DNA from: Priapulus caudatus
Lineage: Eukaryota; Priapulida; Priapulimorpha; Priapulimorphida; Priapulidae
Direction: 5' to 3'
Length of the DNA stretch: 48,248 bases
NCBI RefSeq assembly: GCF_000485595.1
Contig: NW_014577196.1
Location: 462,753 to 511,000, forward strand
Shown: one piece after another, positions 10,868 to 21,707 of the stretch
Layout: each line of letters starts with the position of its first letter
How positions within the stretch are numbered: the first letter of the stretch is position 1
The notes under the pieces: model-generated
The model's input: only the letters and a program-made list of their open reading frames with translations
Databases searched by the model: none
Told to the model about the DNA's origin: nothing
Made by a program: the position numbers and the translations under genes

Positions 10868-11351
10868 CAGTAAAATTCCGCATATAAGAACCTCCAAGTT
10901 AGACTAAAAAGGTTCTTATATAATTGGTGTTTACTGGGGAATTAGGCTATTTAGGTTATTAAATAGGTTCTTAGTTTCTTTTAAGAAAATCAGGTGCTTA
11001 TTGCTGGTAGAATATTGGTGTAGTTCATCGTTTATATAAAATATGCATATAATTATGTCTAAATGACTGCAATCTATACAAATACAAACCCTATTCTAGG
11101 TTATCTTATTTCTTTTTATGACCTTTATACCTAATAAATATTAAAAATCAAAACTATATTGTTTTAAAACACCACAAATATAATGAATAATAATTTATGA
11201 ATTTTTAAGTGTTTACTTAATTTTATCAAATAAGAACCTGTTTTAAATTTAAGGCTAAAACAGGTTCTTATGTCAAGGGGGTCTAAATGGAAAATCTTAG
11301 CCCAACAGGTTCTTAATCACTTAGTTCTTCTATATATGCAGGTTTTTACTG
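10868..11351. mobile_element. Tc1/mariner-like MITE (484 bp) flanked by TA
   Basis: The element starts CAGTAAAATTCC and ends GGTTTTTACTG, with TA on both sides (10866-10867, 11352-11353). CAGT-type ends with a TA target duplication are the hallmark of Tc1/mariner elements. The inverted ends extend to about 30 bp (GCATATA...AGAAC). Subterminal copies of AGGTTCTTA and TAAGAACCTG recur inside in both orientations. There is no transposase frame, so it is non-autonomous. Confidence 0.85.
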
Positions 11352-11956
11352 TATCTAACACCTTTCATGTGCCATGACAACCCACTAACGTAAGTAGTTG
11401 ATATTGATGTGGTTAGATGGCGTCAACCTCTCACTTCAATAGTTTTCTGCAAGTCAGCACCAATAACCAGTTCATTTTCTTCTCTTTTTGTTTGACGATT
11501 AATTTTCAAATATACCAGTGTAATTATGTGAGAGACATTTATACAAGTACATCTACTAGTGACCTGTGTAGCTCATATGAGCTTCGATCAAGAACCAAGA
11601 ATTTATATGTACATTACCGAAAATAATGGAATAGGACTTGCATTCATAATTTACTGCCAATATCAGGACAGTTGGGGTGCATGTGGATTTATAATTGCTT
11701 CCAAATAAGTACTTGTAATGCCAAAATAGACTTCCATGTGTGTAACACACAACCTTCAATAACAAAATATTACTACTCAGGGTTTCTTCTGAGGGAAACT
11801 TAGACAAAGGAGGTAATGGCCAGTTTGGGAAAAACCACGCATGATGGATTCAAAGGCGTGCCTTGAAAAAAAGATAAAGGTAGGCCGTAGGAAAAGTGTA
11901 GATCCTGTGTCACATGACCCAATAAACGCACATGGCAATCTAAATATGCCAGAAGC

Positions 11957-12453
11957 CAGGGTTCGACACTAAACCCACGTCCGACCGACCTAGTCGGGTA
12001 AATGCTTGGTCCGGTCGCATACAACCAGAGTGCTAGTAGCCCGACTGGTCGTGTTAGAATTGGTCATAACCCTCTAGCTAGACTGGTTCGCGGCCGCACT
12101 GTTTGTCGCAGAGCATGTACATTGTCTAGCAGAGCGTGAGGCCGGATACCAGTCTACCCTTCGGCAAAAACAATGACATGGCTTGCTGCCAGCCACAGTA
12201 GACGATCGATAAACCGTGCGCTCGTGTATGCCCGTGGTAGAATATGAATGCTGCACGTGAACTCGGCCCACGCGCGATTTAAAGCGCGGGAAACAGCATT
12301 TATGAATTCATACGATGACACACTCTTATCTAAATAACGTTTTCCATAACAATGGTCTGGGTCTGGGCTAGTGAAAGTTAGGCCAAGGCTAGTGGTTTTC
12401 CTCAGTTACTAGCCCGATGGTCTAGTGAAATAAAAAGTTAATGTTGAACCCTG
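11957..12453. mobile_element. hAT-like MITE (497 bp) with 7-bp target duplication
   Basis: It begins CAGGGTTCGACACTAAAC and ends GTTAATGTTGAACCCTG; the ends are imperfect inverted repeats of about 17 bp with the CAGGG...CCCTG form usual in hAT elements. The identical 7-mer CAGAAGC flanks it on both sides (11950-11956 and 12454-12460). hAT elements normally make 8 bp; a second boundary choice gives 8 bp with one mismatch. Inside, CTAGTAGCCCGA-type words repeat in both orientations. No transposase is encoded. Confidence 0.85.
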
Positions 12454-12460
12454 CAGAAGC

Positions 12461-13220
12461 ACGTGGTGATCTATTTATTTTTGGGTTGACACTGTTTTGA
12501 CAACAGCGGGTAAATACAGGACCATTTTCACAACGACGATGTTAAATTTGACAACGGCGGTGCGCCACCGCGCCTCTTATGTATAAGAAACCCTGCTACT
12601 ATTATAGTACTATACATCATGCCATGTGACTTACATGTTACACTACTATGAATAAAACACATCCAGACGTCCCAAGTGTCCCGATCTCACCGGGATCGTC
12701 CCGGTGCAACATGCTGGTCCCGGTGTCCCGTTAAGAGTCTAGAAAGTCCCGGTCGTAACATTTTCCAGCCATATTTTTACATCAGTAAATTACTGCATTT
12801 GCCGTGGTTGTTGACGTACTTTGATTCCATCGAACAATAAAAGGCCACAAATGTCAAACACTTTTGGGTTTTTTTGCATTTGCATTTTGAATTTGCATTT
12901 GATTTTATATGCATACTTTATAAAAGATGGTGGTGCGCCGCGACAAACACATGTCACAGCCCGCCACAACTTATTTCCGCGCACCGCGAAAAAACGGCGA
13001 TGGACCATCATCATGAGTGATCCCTTTCTTGGATTTTCCCAACTTGGGACCTCTGCACATCCCAATCTCACACAATATTGCCAGGGAGACTTGTATAATC
13101 AATTCACATACACTGGATGTTTTTCTGACTATATGAAATTTTGGCGCGTCAAAGTTTCTCAGCAATGCCTATGCAAAATATTCACAACCGATTCATCAAT
13201 TTCATGGTCAGTTTGCCATA
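12461..13220. other. Gene-free stretch
   Basis: No recognisable gene. GC-rich islands near 12540 and 12930 share GGTGCGCC(A/G)C words, and CCCGGT words repeat between 12680 and 12750. Open frames on both strands (to 146 codons on the plus strand at 12821-13261) have no family resemblance I can recognise. Confidence 0.4.
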
Positions 13221-14367
13221 CAGACGTCCACAGGCACTTGAAGCGTTTCAATAAAATATAATGCTAACTAAATACGAAATCTATTTACTACCAAATTCTT
13301 AATGTTTCTATACTCTCTTTCACCTATTAAATTGCCGACAGTTTCCTGTCAATTCCGTCCAAATCCTACGTGCAACCATATACGCTGCAGGCGCCATTGC
13401 TCTCGCAGCTCCACTGTTGCATGCTTACACTAATATATATAGCAGGTAGAAAAGCAGGATCACAAAATTCGCTCGACGCTTGCTGGATTTCACACTTTCA
13501 CAGCACAAATACATATCCAACAGCTGCCTTCTTTCTTTCTATGTCAAGAACCGTGTTCACTTGTTATAAAAACATACTGTCTCTGTTTGTAACCGAGCTG
13601 TGTCACGCAAAATCTCACAAAGACTGACAAAATTCTCACGTTCGTGAACCTTGCCCAGTAATGTAAATGGCTGTCAGAATCAGGAAACACCTACCGGCGC
13701 TCTTCGTGACCTCATTCTTGCGCCGCAATGCTGCAACGTTCGAATGGAGAGGCTCGTACGGGAGTTGGAAAGCAGTGCACCGCCTGCGCGCTGCCTATAA
13801 TCCATAGACTGGCACTCGCTCCCACCTCTCGGCTTAGCTTAGTCACTCGATGGGTAATCGAGGTGGGAGCGAGTCCCAGTCTATATAGCCCCGATTCTGA
13901 CAGCCATTTACATTTCGGGGCAAGGTTCGCGAACGCGAGAATTACGTCAGTCTTTGTGTGATTTCGCATGACACAGCTCAGTTACGAACAGAGACAGTAT
14001 GTTTTTATAACAAGTGAACACTGTTCTTGACATAGAAACAAAGATGGCAGCTGTTGGATGTGTATTCGTGCTGTGAAAGTGTGAAATCCAGCGAGCGTCG
14101 AGCGAATTTTGTGATCCTGCTTTTCTACCTGCTATATATATTAGTGTAAGCGTGCAACAGTGGAGCCGCGAGAGCAATGGCGCCGGCAGCGTATACGGTT
14201 GCACGTAGGATTTGGACAGAATTGACAGGAAACTGTCGGCAATAATAGGTGAAAGAGAGTATAGAAAAATTAAGAATTTGGTAGTAAATAGATTTCGTAT
14301 TTAGTTAGCATTAGAATTTATATTTTATTGAAACGCTTTCAAGTGCCTGTGGCTGTGCAGACGTCTG
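13221..14367. repeat. Large palindrome: ~470 bp inverted arms around a ~206 bp centre
   Basis: Left arm 13221-13684 and right arm 13891-14367 are reverse complements with scattered differences. Both ends carry CAGACGT. Each arm contains a mirror-image 85-codon open frame starting MQPYTL (13370-13627 plus; 13947-14204 minus), but the differences fall at replacement sites, so coding is doubtful. The centre holds a second, nearly perfect palindrome: 24 bp arms at 13805-13828 and 13860-13883 with one mismatch. Many arm differences are CpG in the right arm against TpG or CpA in the left. A transcript would form a long hairpin. Confidence 0.92.
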
Positions 14368-15442
14368 TAACTAACAAATCAACATAAAATAACTAGTAAA
14401 TATACCGTATACGGTTAGATTATTATATTTAGTGATTGTTCAACATCCAGTTTATTTAATTAACTTTCTATTGAATAGTTCTTACCTGTAGAAAACGGCA
14501 TATAACTAGTCGGACACGAGACACAATGCTGCTGAAAAAAGCACCAGATGGCGAACGACGCAATAACAGTGACGGTGGCAAAACTGGACAAAAATCTGAA
14601 ATAAAACAAGAAGATAACGAATATGATCAAGAATAGCACTGGTGCAAATCTAACACTATGTGATAACCCTGAAAATATTGTTTTACGTAAACTATCAAGT
14701 TCCTTTGCGTATGATTAGATATTAAACTGAATGTTAGCACTAACACTTCGCTGCCCAGAATGTTGCGTAAATTTTGGAAAGACCCGTATGTTAAAAGCAC
14801 AAGAGCATCTTCTATATTTATTTCTATTTCTATTTTGTTTGTTCTTTGATGTGCAGAAAAGTGCAAAGTTATATTTGGTTATTTAAACAGTATCATTATA
14901 ATGTTTTGACTATGTGTTTTATATACATGTGTCTATAATTTTATATGTTTATTTTTGCTATCACCACCATAGCTCACGAGTCACGCCTCACGGCTGCCTC
15001 GGGGTTATAAAATTTACGTAAATATTTAGGCCTAGCCTAGCCCTTTGCGCAACCACGCAGTTGCTCAGCTAAAGCCTACATAGATGTAGAGTCATGTACG
15101 ACATCCCTTATCAAATTCGCCATACGTAAGTATAATGTTACGTAAAAAGGTCAATACGGCCAGTTATATTGTACCGGTACTACTATTAGTAGGGGCAATG
15201 CGTATCACCAATACTCAATAGGCAATACCATCAGGATCATATGTGAATCTTAATTGAGACTGTGGCGAAAAGTTCACGCCTTCCTTAGCTAGCTCAGTAG
15301 TTGTACCAATGGCATGCAGCTCTTCGCTTCGCCACATCATATCAAGAGCTAATAATACTTTAGAGGTATTATTAGCTCTTGATCATATAGATATTCCCAC
15401 ATGGTCGAACAGTATGTTTAAATAAATCTCGTGTTAAAAAAG
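14368..15442. other. Gene-free stretch with one strong hairpin
   Basis: AT-rich, no recognisable gene. A 36-codon open frame at 14526-14636 (starting MLLKKAPDGE) is too short to support. The only clear structure is the hairpin listed separately at 15341-15383. Confidence 0.5.
15341..15383. repeat. Perfect 18-bp hairpin
   Basis: ATCAAGAGCTAATAATAC (15341-15358) is followed after a 7-base spacer by its exact reverse complement (15366-15383). It could be the remnant of a small element or a transcribed hairpin. Nothing links it to a known RNA family. Confidence 0.8.
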
Positions 15443-16006
15443 CTGTTTTTACTTAGCTCATCCGTCATCGGACGTAGTCAGGTGCAGCTTGTAGAGTCGC
15501 ATGATCGTCCGTCCGTCCGTCCGTCAACAGTTGGGCACAAATCTTAACCGCTCGACGTACGGTCACGATATTCGGGACGTGGGGACGAAATCCGAAAACG
15601 AGTTGGGATGTCGAAGCTGGGGGTCAAAGGTCAAAGGTCAAGCGGTGTAAAAGAAGGGAACATTCCCTCCTTAACTTAAGGTATAAAGAGGAAATGCAGA
15701 ATTGCGGCACAAATCTAAACGGCTCGACCTAGGCTCGTGATAGTCGGTGTATAGCATCATGGAAGCCATCACTGTTCCGAAATTGGAGGTCACAGGTCAA
15801 AGGTCAATGGGGCACAGGGCAGATTTTAGACATTTTCTGAGGAGTGATTGAAAAACTTTTTTGTTTCAGCAGTGACCTAGCATTTTTATGGCTTTATTGA
15901 AAGGACCATGAAATGCTACTTTCTGCTGACATGCGAAGAGTAAGTGTTGGATTAACCTTTTGACCCTCAAGAGGAGGTTAAACACTGGATTTGTTACTGT
16001 TAGAAA
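15443..16006 (-). repeat. Interspersed repeat, copy B (opposite orientation to 7203-7861)
   Basis: The reverse complement follows the 7203-7861 repeat nearly end to end. It keeps the DR1-like words GGTCAAAGGTCAAAGGTCA (15622-15640) and GAGGTCACAGGTCAAAGGTC (about 15785-15804). The triplicated unit begins inside this repeat, at about 15898: the words AAAGGACCATGAAATG reappear right after the junction at 22771. Confidence 0.8.
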
Positions 16007-17713
16007 GAATTGACTGGCGCTGTTTTGCTAGTAGAATCTATACATGCCTGGATGTATGAGAGGCTACAATGTCAGCAGTGAAACTTGCAAAGCTTCAATT
16101 TTTGTCTGAAAGAAGGGTTTATGCTCCTTAAATCGTATAATTCTATGCCATCTCTGTACTGTCAGTGTGTTACATGATAACGTTACTGCCACTGCAGTGG
16201 TACTGTGTAGTTTTTGCCTGCGTTAATTAGTCTACAGGTGGCCAGCCTCTATTTCAGCCTGTAGGCTTGCGTAGGTAATGGATGACGTGCTTATACCGTA
16301 TTCTGCTTGCAAATAGTTGTGCTACTCGTACCGATGGAGCGTCAATCTTTAAGCTTGAGCAAACTTAACGTACGTGCCATCTCGTGCAACTTTCATAACG
16401 ATCCAAACGAACATTCCTTTGAGAAGGTTCCTGATACCATCCCTGTGGCCTTCCACTGTTTCGCGTGTTGTGAACACATTTGGGACTAACAAGGGTTTAC
16501 TAGAATCCACCACTCCACCACAGAAATCACCCAGCAGTAGAGTTAGATGAGCGCCTGTCGCGCGGCACTTGCTTAGGTTACTTCTGATGGTCTAAATTGT
16601 GTAGGTATATGAGTATGTACTAACTATAATAAATTAGCCGTCGGAGGCAAAACATACCGTAGGACTTCAATGTCATTTCTGAGTTATGTGATTTTTCACC
16701 TAATAAGTAGTAAAGAGGGCGATTTTTTTTTGGTCATAAATGACCTTTAGTAGTTATCCATGTGTCGATGTCTTCATCAATAAAACTGGCCAAAAGTGGT
16801 GTCTTTATGTGTTTATATTGCGTGTCCAAAAAGTGGCGGATTTCGCAAAATATCGTTTTTAGGAATAAAGACACCTGTATTGCTGTACCTGTATAATTAG
16901 GCCTACCTGTATAATCATGTAATTATATGTAAACATTCAGAAGCAAAGCAAGTTTTTGAATAGCAGTTTCATTTTCAGTAAAACTTGTTAATTTAATTGA
17001 GATAAAGTTAATTTTTATCTATTTAGCTATAGATTTTATGCAGAATGATTGGGTGTTTTAATATACCAATAATAAATTACCTATATAATTACTTACCTTA
17101 CTGTAAGCTACCAATTTTCGTACTTCATACAGTGGATGGTTACTATGTCTGGTACGTGCACTGCAAACAGTGTATGTGTCTAGGCTCTATGGGAAGTATC
17201 TTTTTCAGATTTTGCGTGTATCAATTTCTATACAGCATAATTAATGTTGTATATTACCATAATTAATTACCTGAATTACTTACCTTAACTGTAAGCTTAT
17301 CTGTCATGAAGAGAATTTATTTCAGACGAAGGGGCAGAAATCAGCTCAAATCGCCCCGTGTAGGGTGGCTTAAACAGTTAACAAAAACAGAAAACTCCAC
17401 GATATGACATCGAACCACCCGAACTCCCCCCTGGATCCGCTCCTGTGCATGCAAAAATTCATGTGTCTAGCTCATGGGAAGATATTTTTTCAGATTTTTG
17501 TCCAAATGAAGGCCAAATGAAAACAAACTTTAACTTTATGACCTAATTACTCTGAACTTTGTTTCCAAAATCGGCCCGATTCCAACTACTCAAATGCTCA
17601 CAACTTCCGAACGCATGTGACCTAGGAAGAAGATCTTGGTGTCAAAAATAACCAGAATTGAATGGTCTTTCTGGTAAATCTACTAACTCATAATGTCCGA
17701 ATTGAGTTCTACG
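16007..17713. other. Non-coding part of unit copy 1
   Basis: No gene recognised. The words ATTACTTACCTTA(A)CTGTAAGCT recur at about 17087-17110 and 17273-17297. ATGTGTCTAG...ATGGGAAG...TTTTTCAGATTTT recurs at about 17172 and 17460. The pattern suggests short internal duplications. The same layout is seen in copy 2 (22772-24554). Confidence 0.6.
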
Positions 17714-19387
17714 GCATGTTATGTTATGTTGTGTTCTCATACTTGTCGTGTGCACTACGCTGGATATAAGACAAGTAGTAAGTGCCTTCAGGGATAAACT
17801 AATAAACACAACGGGTGCATAATGATGATGTGAGTGCAATGCAACTGGTGTCCTCTGTAAAGTGGGTTTGCGTGCATGTGGGAGTGAAGCCTTGACTTAA
17901 AAATGTCAAGCGTCCGTTGCTTCACACAACACCACGGGTAGGTTGTTCCAGATTGGAATCATCCGGTGGGAAAAAAGAGAATTGAATGCATTGTTGTTGC
18001 AGTGCAGGTCCGAAATTTGTGGGGTTTTTCGATCTGGTACCTGACATCCCCGGGATCAGATATCTTATTCGCGGTATTGCGTATGAGGTGGTATTACAAC
18101 CTTATACATCATTACACTCGAATTAAAGCGTCTACGATACATATAGTTGTTGCCACCCGAGTTGGTTCTTAAGAGCTGACGTACTGCTATATCGCCCATA
18201 GGTGTTTGTAAACAAATCTTGCAGATCTGTTTTGTATCATTTCTAGCTTATATATAATATTTCTCTTGGTGTGGGTCCACACTGCATGAGCAGTAATGCA
18301 GGCTTGTAGTACAAGAGTTTTGTAACGCTCTTTCCTTAATGCGTTGTGGCTGCAGCCCAGATTTTGGCGGCAGAAAAGCGTAAACAATCTGTTGGCCTTC
18401 ACACATATGTTGTCAATGTGGACGTTCCACCTGAGGCACTGTCTAGCGTGACACTCCAAGATACGGGTTGATGTGACATACTGCAGTGAAGAGTCGTGAA
18501 TGTGGTATATGAACTTATGATATTTTTTGCCAGAAGCGAGATATTCATGATGTAGCACTTGCTTGCGTTAAACTCCATCTGCCATGTTGATGTCCATTGT
18601 ATCAGCTTGTCAGATCGTCTTGAAAGTGCTTCTGTCTTGCTGATTGCTAATCTCGCGGTACAACAGACAATCATCTTGCGACATGTGTCGAGTTTGGGAA
18701 GCAATGTTGTCTGGCAAATCGTTTATGAAGAGGAGGAATAGGAGTGGGGTTAGTACCGTTCCTTGTGGAACTCCTGAAGTGACAGCAGTCCAGTCCGAGA
18801 AGTCTCCTTCTACAACTACACGCTGGGTACGCTGAGTGAGAAAAGCTGTTATCCAACGTAAAAGCTTTCCACGAATACCGTAATGGTCAAGCTTCTGAAG
18901 AAGCCGTTGGTGTGGGACCTTGTCAAAGGCTTTACTGAAGTCCAGTATTATTACATCTGTCTGCTTCCTGTTGTTAATGCTGGTTGCAAGGTCCTGAGTT
19001 GTTATCAGCAGCTGGCTCTCACAGGATCGATTACTACGGAAGCCATGCTGGTTTTCAATTAGTAAATTTTTTCCTTCGAGATGATTTCTGACTTGGCTAT
19101 TTATGATATGTTCAAGTATCTTGCTAGATATTGATGTAAGCGAGACAGGACGATAGTTACTCGGGACGCTCCTATTACCCTTCTTAAAAACTGGTGTGAT
19201 GTTAGCCGTTGTCCAGTCTTTGGGAAGCTGTCCAGTATCGAGAGATTGCTGGTAGATGAATGAAAGGATAGGCGACAGGACAGGAGCTGCAATTTTCATT
19301 ATTCTTGCTGGAATCTGATCTGGACCTGAAGCCTTGTCTGGTTTTATGTCTTGGAGGAGTTTCCGTACGCCCTTCTCCGTGACGGCT
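17714..19387 (-). mobile_element. 5'-truncated LINE, copy 1 (reverse transcriptase)
   Basis: The minus strand encodes VTEKGVRKLLQDIKPDKASG, then the reverse transcriptase core: LPKDWTTANITPVFKKG, NYRPVSLTSISSKILE, QHGFRSNRSCESQL, VIILDFSKAFDKVPHQRLL, SGVPQGTVLTPLLFLLFIND. These are motifs of the CR1/Jockey superfamily. The longest open part is 18610-19299. The FADD catalytic motif seen in copies 2 and 3 is destroyed here by a local indel cluster near 18670-18690. The C-terminal part is broken by frameshifts. The 3' end is an (AACAT)n run (17714-17736). No endonuclease domain is present. Confidence 0.9.
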
Positions 19388-19566
19388 ATGTCTGATATGT
19401 GTGATATGTCTGATGTCTATGTCTATGTCTGATCATGTTTTGATCTGACATGCTACTATTATGTACTTCTGTATATATACTCCTGTATTTAGTACTGCGA
19501 GTGTTGCTGTTCATGCTGTTACTCCAACGACTACTACCAGACAGTCTGATTTGGCAGTACTGCCGA

Positions 19567-19652
19567 TGATGTTATTGTTGCTAGTGCTGCTGCTGCTACT
19601 GCTGCTACGGCCACTGCTACTGCTGCTGCTGTTGCTGTGGCGGCGGCGGCGG
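19567..19652. repeat. GCT/GCC-type trinucleotide microsatellite, copy 1
   Basis: An imperfect (GCT)n and (GGC)n array. The Ala-rich open frames on the minus strand and Leu-rich ones on the plus strand are products of the repeat. Equivalent tracts lie at about 26407-26478 and 32573-32645. Confidence 0.85.
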
Positions 19653-21139
19653 TATTAGGACTATTAGTGGTTGCGGCGGAGTGGCCATGCTTCAATTTAT
19701 ACGACGCTTCTACAAATTTGAAATCTAATAAATAGATGTTTTCACCCAATTCTCCTAAAAGTAGGCCTACCCCTAACCCAGACGTCACCCCAGTGTCTGG
19801 TTCTAAGGAAGGCTCTCAGCTTCCTGTTCTCAGGATCTCGGTTTAGTAGGTGAGGTAGTGGCACCCGTTTTAAGGGTAGTGTCAGGTTGCGTCGATAGAT
19901 AACAGAAACACAGTATTATGAAAACTACTCTTCGTGCTTTGTTTTACGCCACAGAATATTCGTTACACGCACAATTCTACGATACTACATAGATGACTAC
20001 ATACACACAGAATCGTAACCGAATATCAGTAACCTCGTACCGTGAGACGTGGATCGCGAAGTAGCTCGGCAGGGGTGAAGGTGGAAGGTGGAAGGTAGAC
20101 GGGGAAGGTGGAAAGGAGGAGTATAGAAGGAATAAGATCAGGAGCGCGGGCAAACCTGGACCATGCTGCGGAAAGGATGAGAGCCGAGTCGCTACCTGGG
20201 GACTAACCATCACAGATCGACCCTCGAGGCATTAGTGTACTCGGATGCTAAGGGGAGTTGTGTATAGTGATTACCTACGGCGTTCTATTATTATATATCA
20301 CTTGGAGCGATGAGGTGTGTTGTTTATGGTGATTGCTTATGTGGGGCGGCTAGTGTAAGGCGGTATATTTAATCTCTGCGGGAGCGTGCGCTATCCTACG
20401 TGGTTGCCTCGCGTGATGCATCCACGCGAGGTGCACGCAAGGTCTACGCGAGGTGTGAATGTAATGCATGCATCGCGTGATGATTCCAGCGAGTAATAAA
20501 CGACCTACACAATTATGGAGGAAACATAATAATAAATAATAAAGTCATGCGTTGTAAGAGTATAACGCAATCAGTCCGTGGAATGAAGGACTGCTCAATA
20601 AAAACACAAAGGAAAAAGACAGCTAGCAAAAATAATCACTCGATTAAGAATCTAAATTGCTACAATAATAGACAAAAAAGAGCACAACATAAAAAAGCAA
20701 ATAAGAAACAATGATAGACCCACGCTGTGGCAGCAGGGACAGTTTTGTTCTTAGGGTACTAGTTACATATACTGTTTGCTCACAACTCGGTATGTATTAG
20801 CGATGTGTCTTAAAACCAAGTCAATAGTTACATAAGCCTGACGAAAGCGCTATAATTCTCGCGAATTATAAAATTCCCGACATACATATACAGGTTTGCT
20901 TCCAGAATGGAAGGATAATAACATGCGAACCTGAATTCATTTGCAACGTTCCGTGTGACTGGAGCGGCGCACACACAGGTGCCCGCGGTCCAAGGGCGTG
21001 CGCGTGTATACACTGCTCTGTCTCCTCCCCACACCGCACTGTGAATATCAGTGAAAGAAATACTGAGCAGTTGTGCGTGGAAGGTGAACCAGCCGCCTAC
21101 AATATCTTCTGTATAAGGCGAGGGCAGGTGTATATCTTC

Positions 21140-21355
21140 TATATATAGCGTGGATGCATAGCTGCATGAGTGCCGCTGCTTCGTCGGGTGGTTTTAACAC
21201 GCGAACACCCGCGTGCGCGTACTGGCGCGCCAAACTAAAGTTTGTTCAGTTACGAGTTGCGCGCGCGTCGGAGAGCACGTGTCCTCGCTCCCTGCTTACG
21301 TAGCCCACAAACCTGCTTACAGACGACAACGAGGTGCGAAGACGTCCATGAGAAG
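21140..21355 (+). promoter_or_regulatory. Candidate TATA promoter and 5' UTR exon of the small secreted-protein gene, copy 1
   Basis: A TATATATA box (21140-21147) is followed by a GC-rich stretch ending ATGAGAAG (21355) at a consensus donor GTAAGA. The next acceptor is at 21653, just before the signal-peptide exon. All three unit copies keep the box, the GC-rich leader and the donor (copy 2 donor near 28190, copy 3 donor near 34352). The transcription start would fall near 21170. This is inferred from sequence form only. Confidence 0.45.
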
Positions 21356-21656
21356 GTAAGACGTTATCGAGAATATGACATCAGCGTCAATATAATGCTA
21401 ATAGTAGAGGTAATATAGTGTATGATTTACTTCTACGCGTGTAATTTACATAATAATATGTGAGGTATGTGAGAAGCTGCAACAGTTTTATGGATTTCCC
21501 ATACCGCTTGCGGGTTTCTTGTGTGTCATAGTCGTATCGTGGCTCTAGATGAGAGTGGCTGGCGTGTTCTACGTTTATAAGTTTTTTTTCTCACATCTTA
21601 CATATAAATATATATTGTACCTGTGATCATAGATTCGCTTCGTTTTGACACAGAAA

Positions 21657-21707
21657 ATGGATACGCCCGTCATCCACGTGCTCTGCGGCCTTCTCCTCAT
21701 GATAACT
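21657..21707 (+). CDS. Signal-peptide exon of a small secreted LDLa-like protein, copy 1 (intact frame)
   Basis: After a TTTTGACACAG acceptor the exon reads MDTPVIHVLCGLLLMIT in 17 whole codons and ends at a consensus GTAAGT donor in phase 0. The exon at 36772 also starts in phase 0 and continues VTTSQIILPP, so the joined N-terminus has the n-, h- and c-regions of a signal peptide, with probable cleavage near TTSQ. Copies 2 and 3 have one extra G (TCTGGCGG instead of TCTGCGG), which breaks this frame. Two of three copies therefore disagree with the reading that makes biological sense. Confidence 0.65.

Noticed and set aside
12821-13261. 146-codon plus-strand open frame
   Set aside because: It runs from ordinary sequence into the left arm of the palindrome and shows no recognisable domain or splice context.
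14526-14636. Short frame MLLKKAPDGE... with hydrophilic composition
   Set aside because: Only 36 codons, no splice-site support and no recognised family.
19534-19788. Ala-rich minus-strand frame present in all three unit copies
   Set aside because: Product of the GCT/GCC microsatellite; frames differ between copies because of indels.
20390-20490. Short repeated words CACGCGAGGT around palindromic GATGCATCC, considered as a CRISPR-like or regulatory array
   Set aside because: Only three or four irregular copies without constant spacing, in an animal genome; no support for a functional array.
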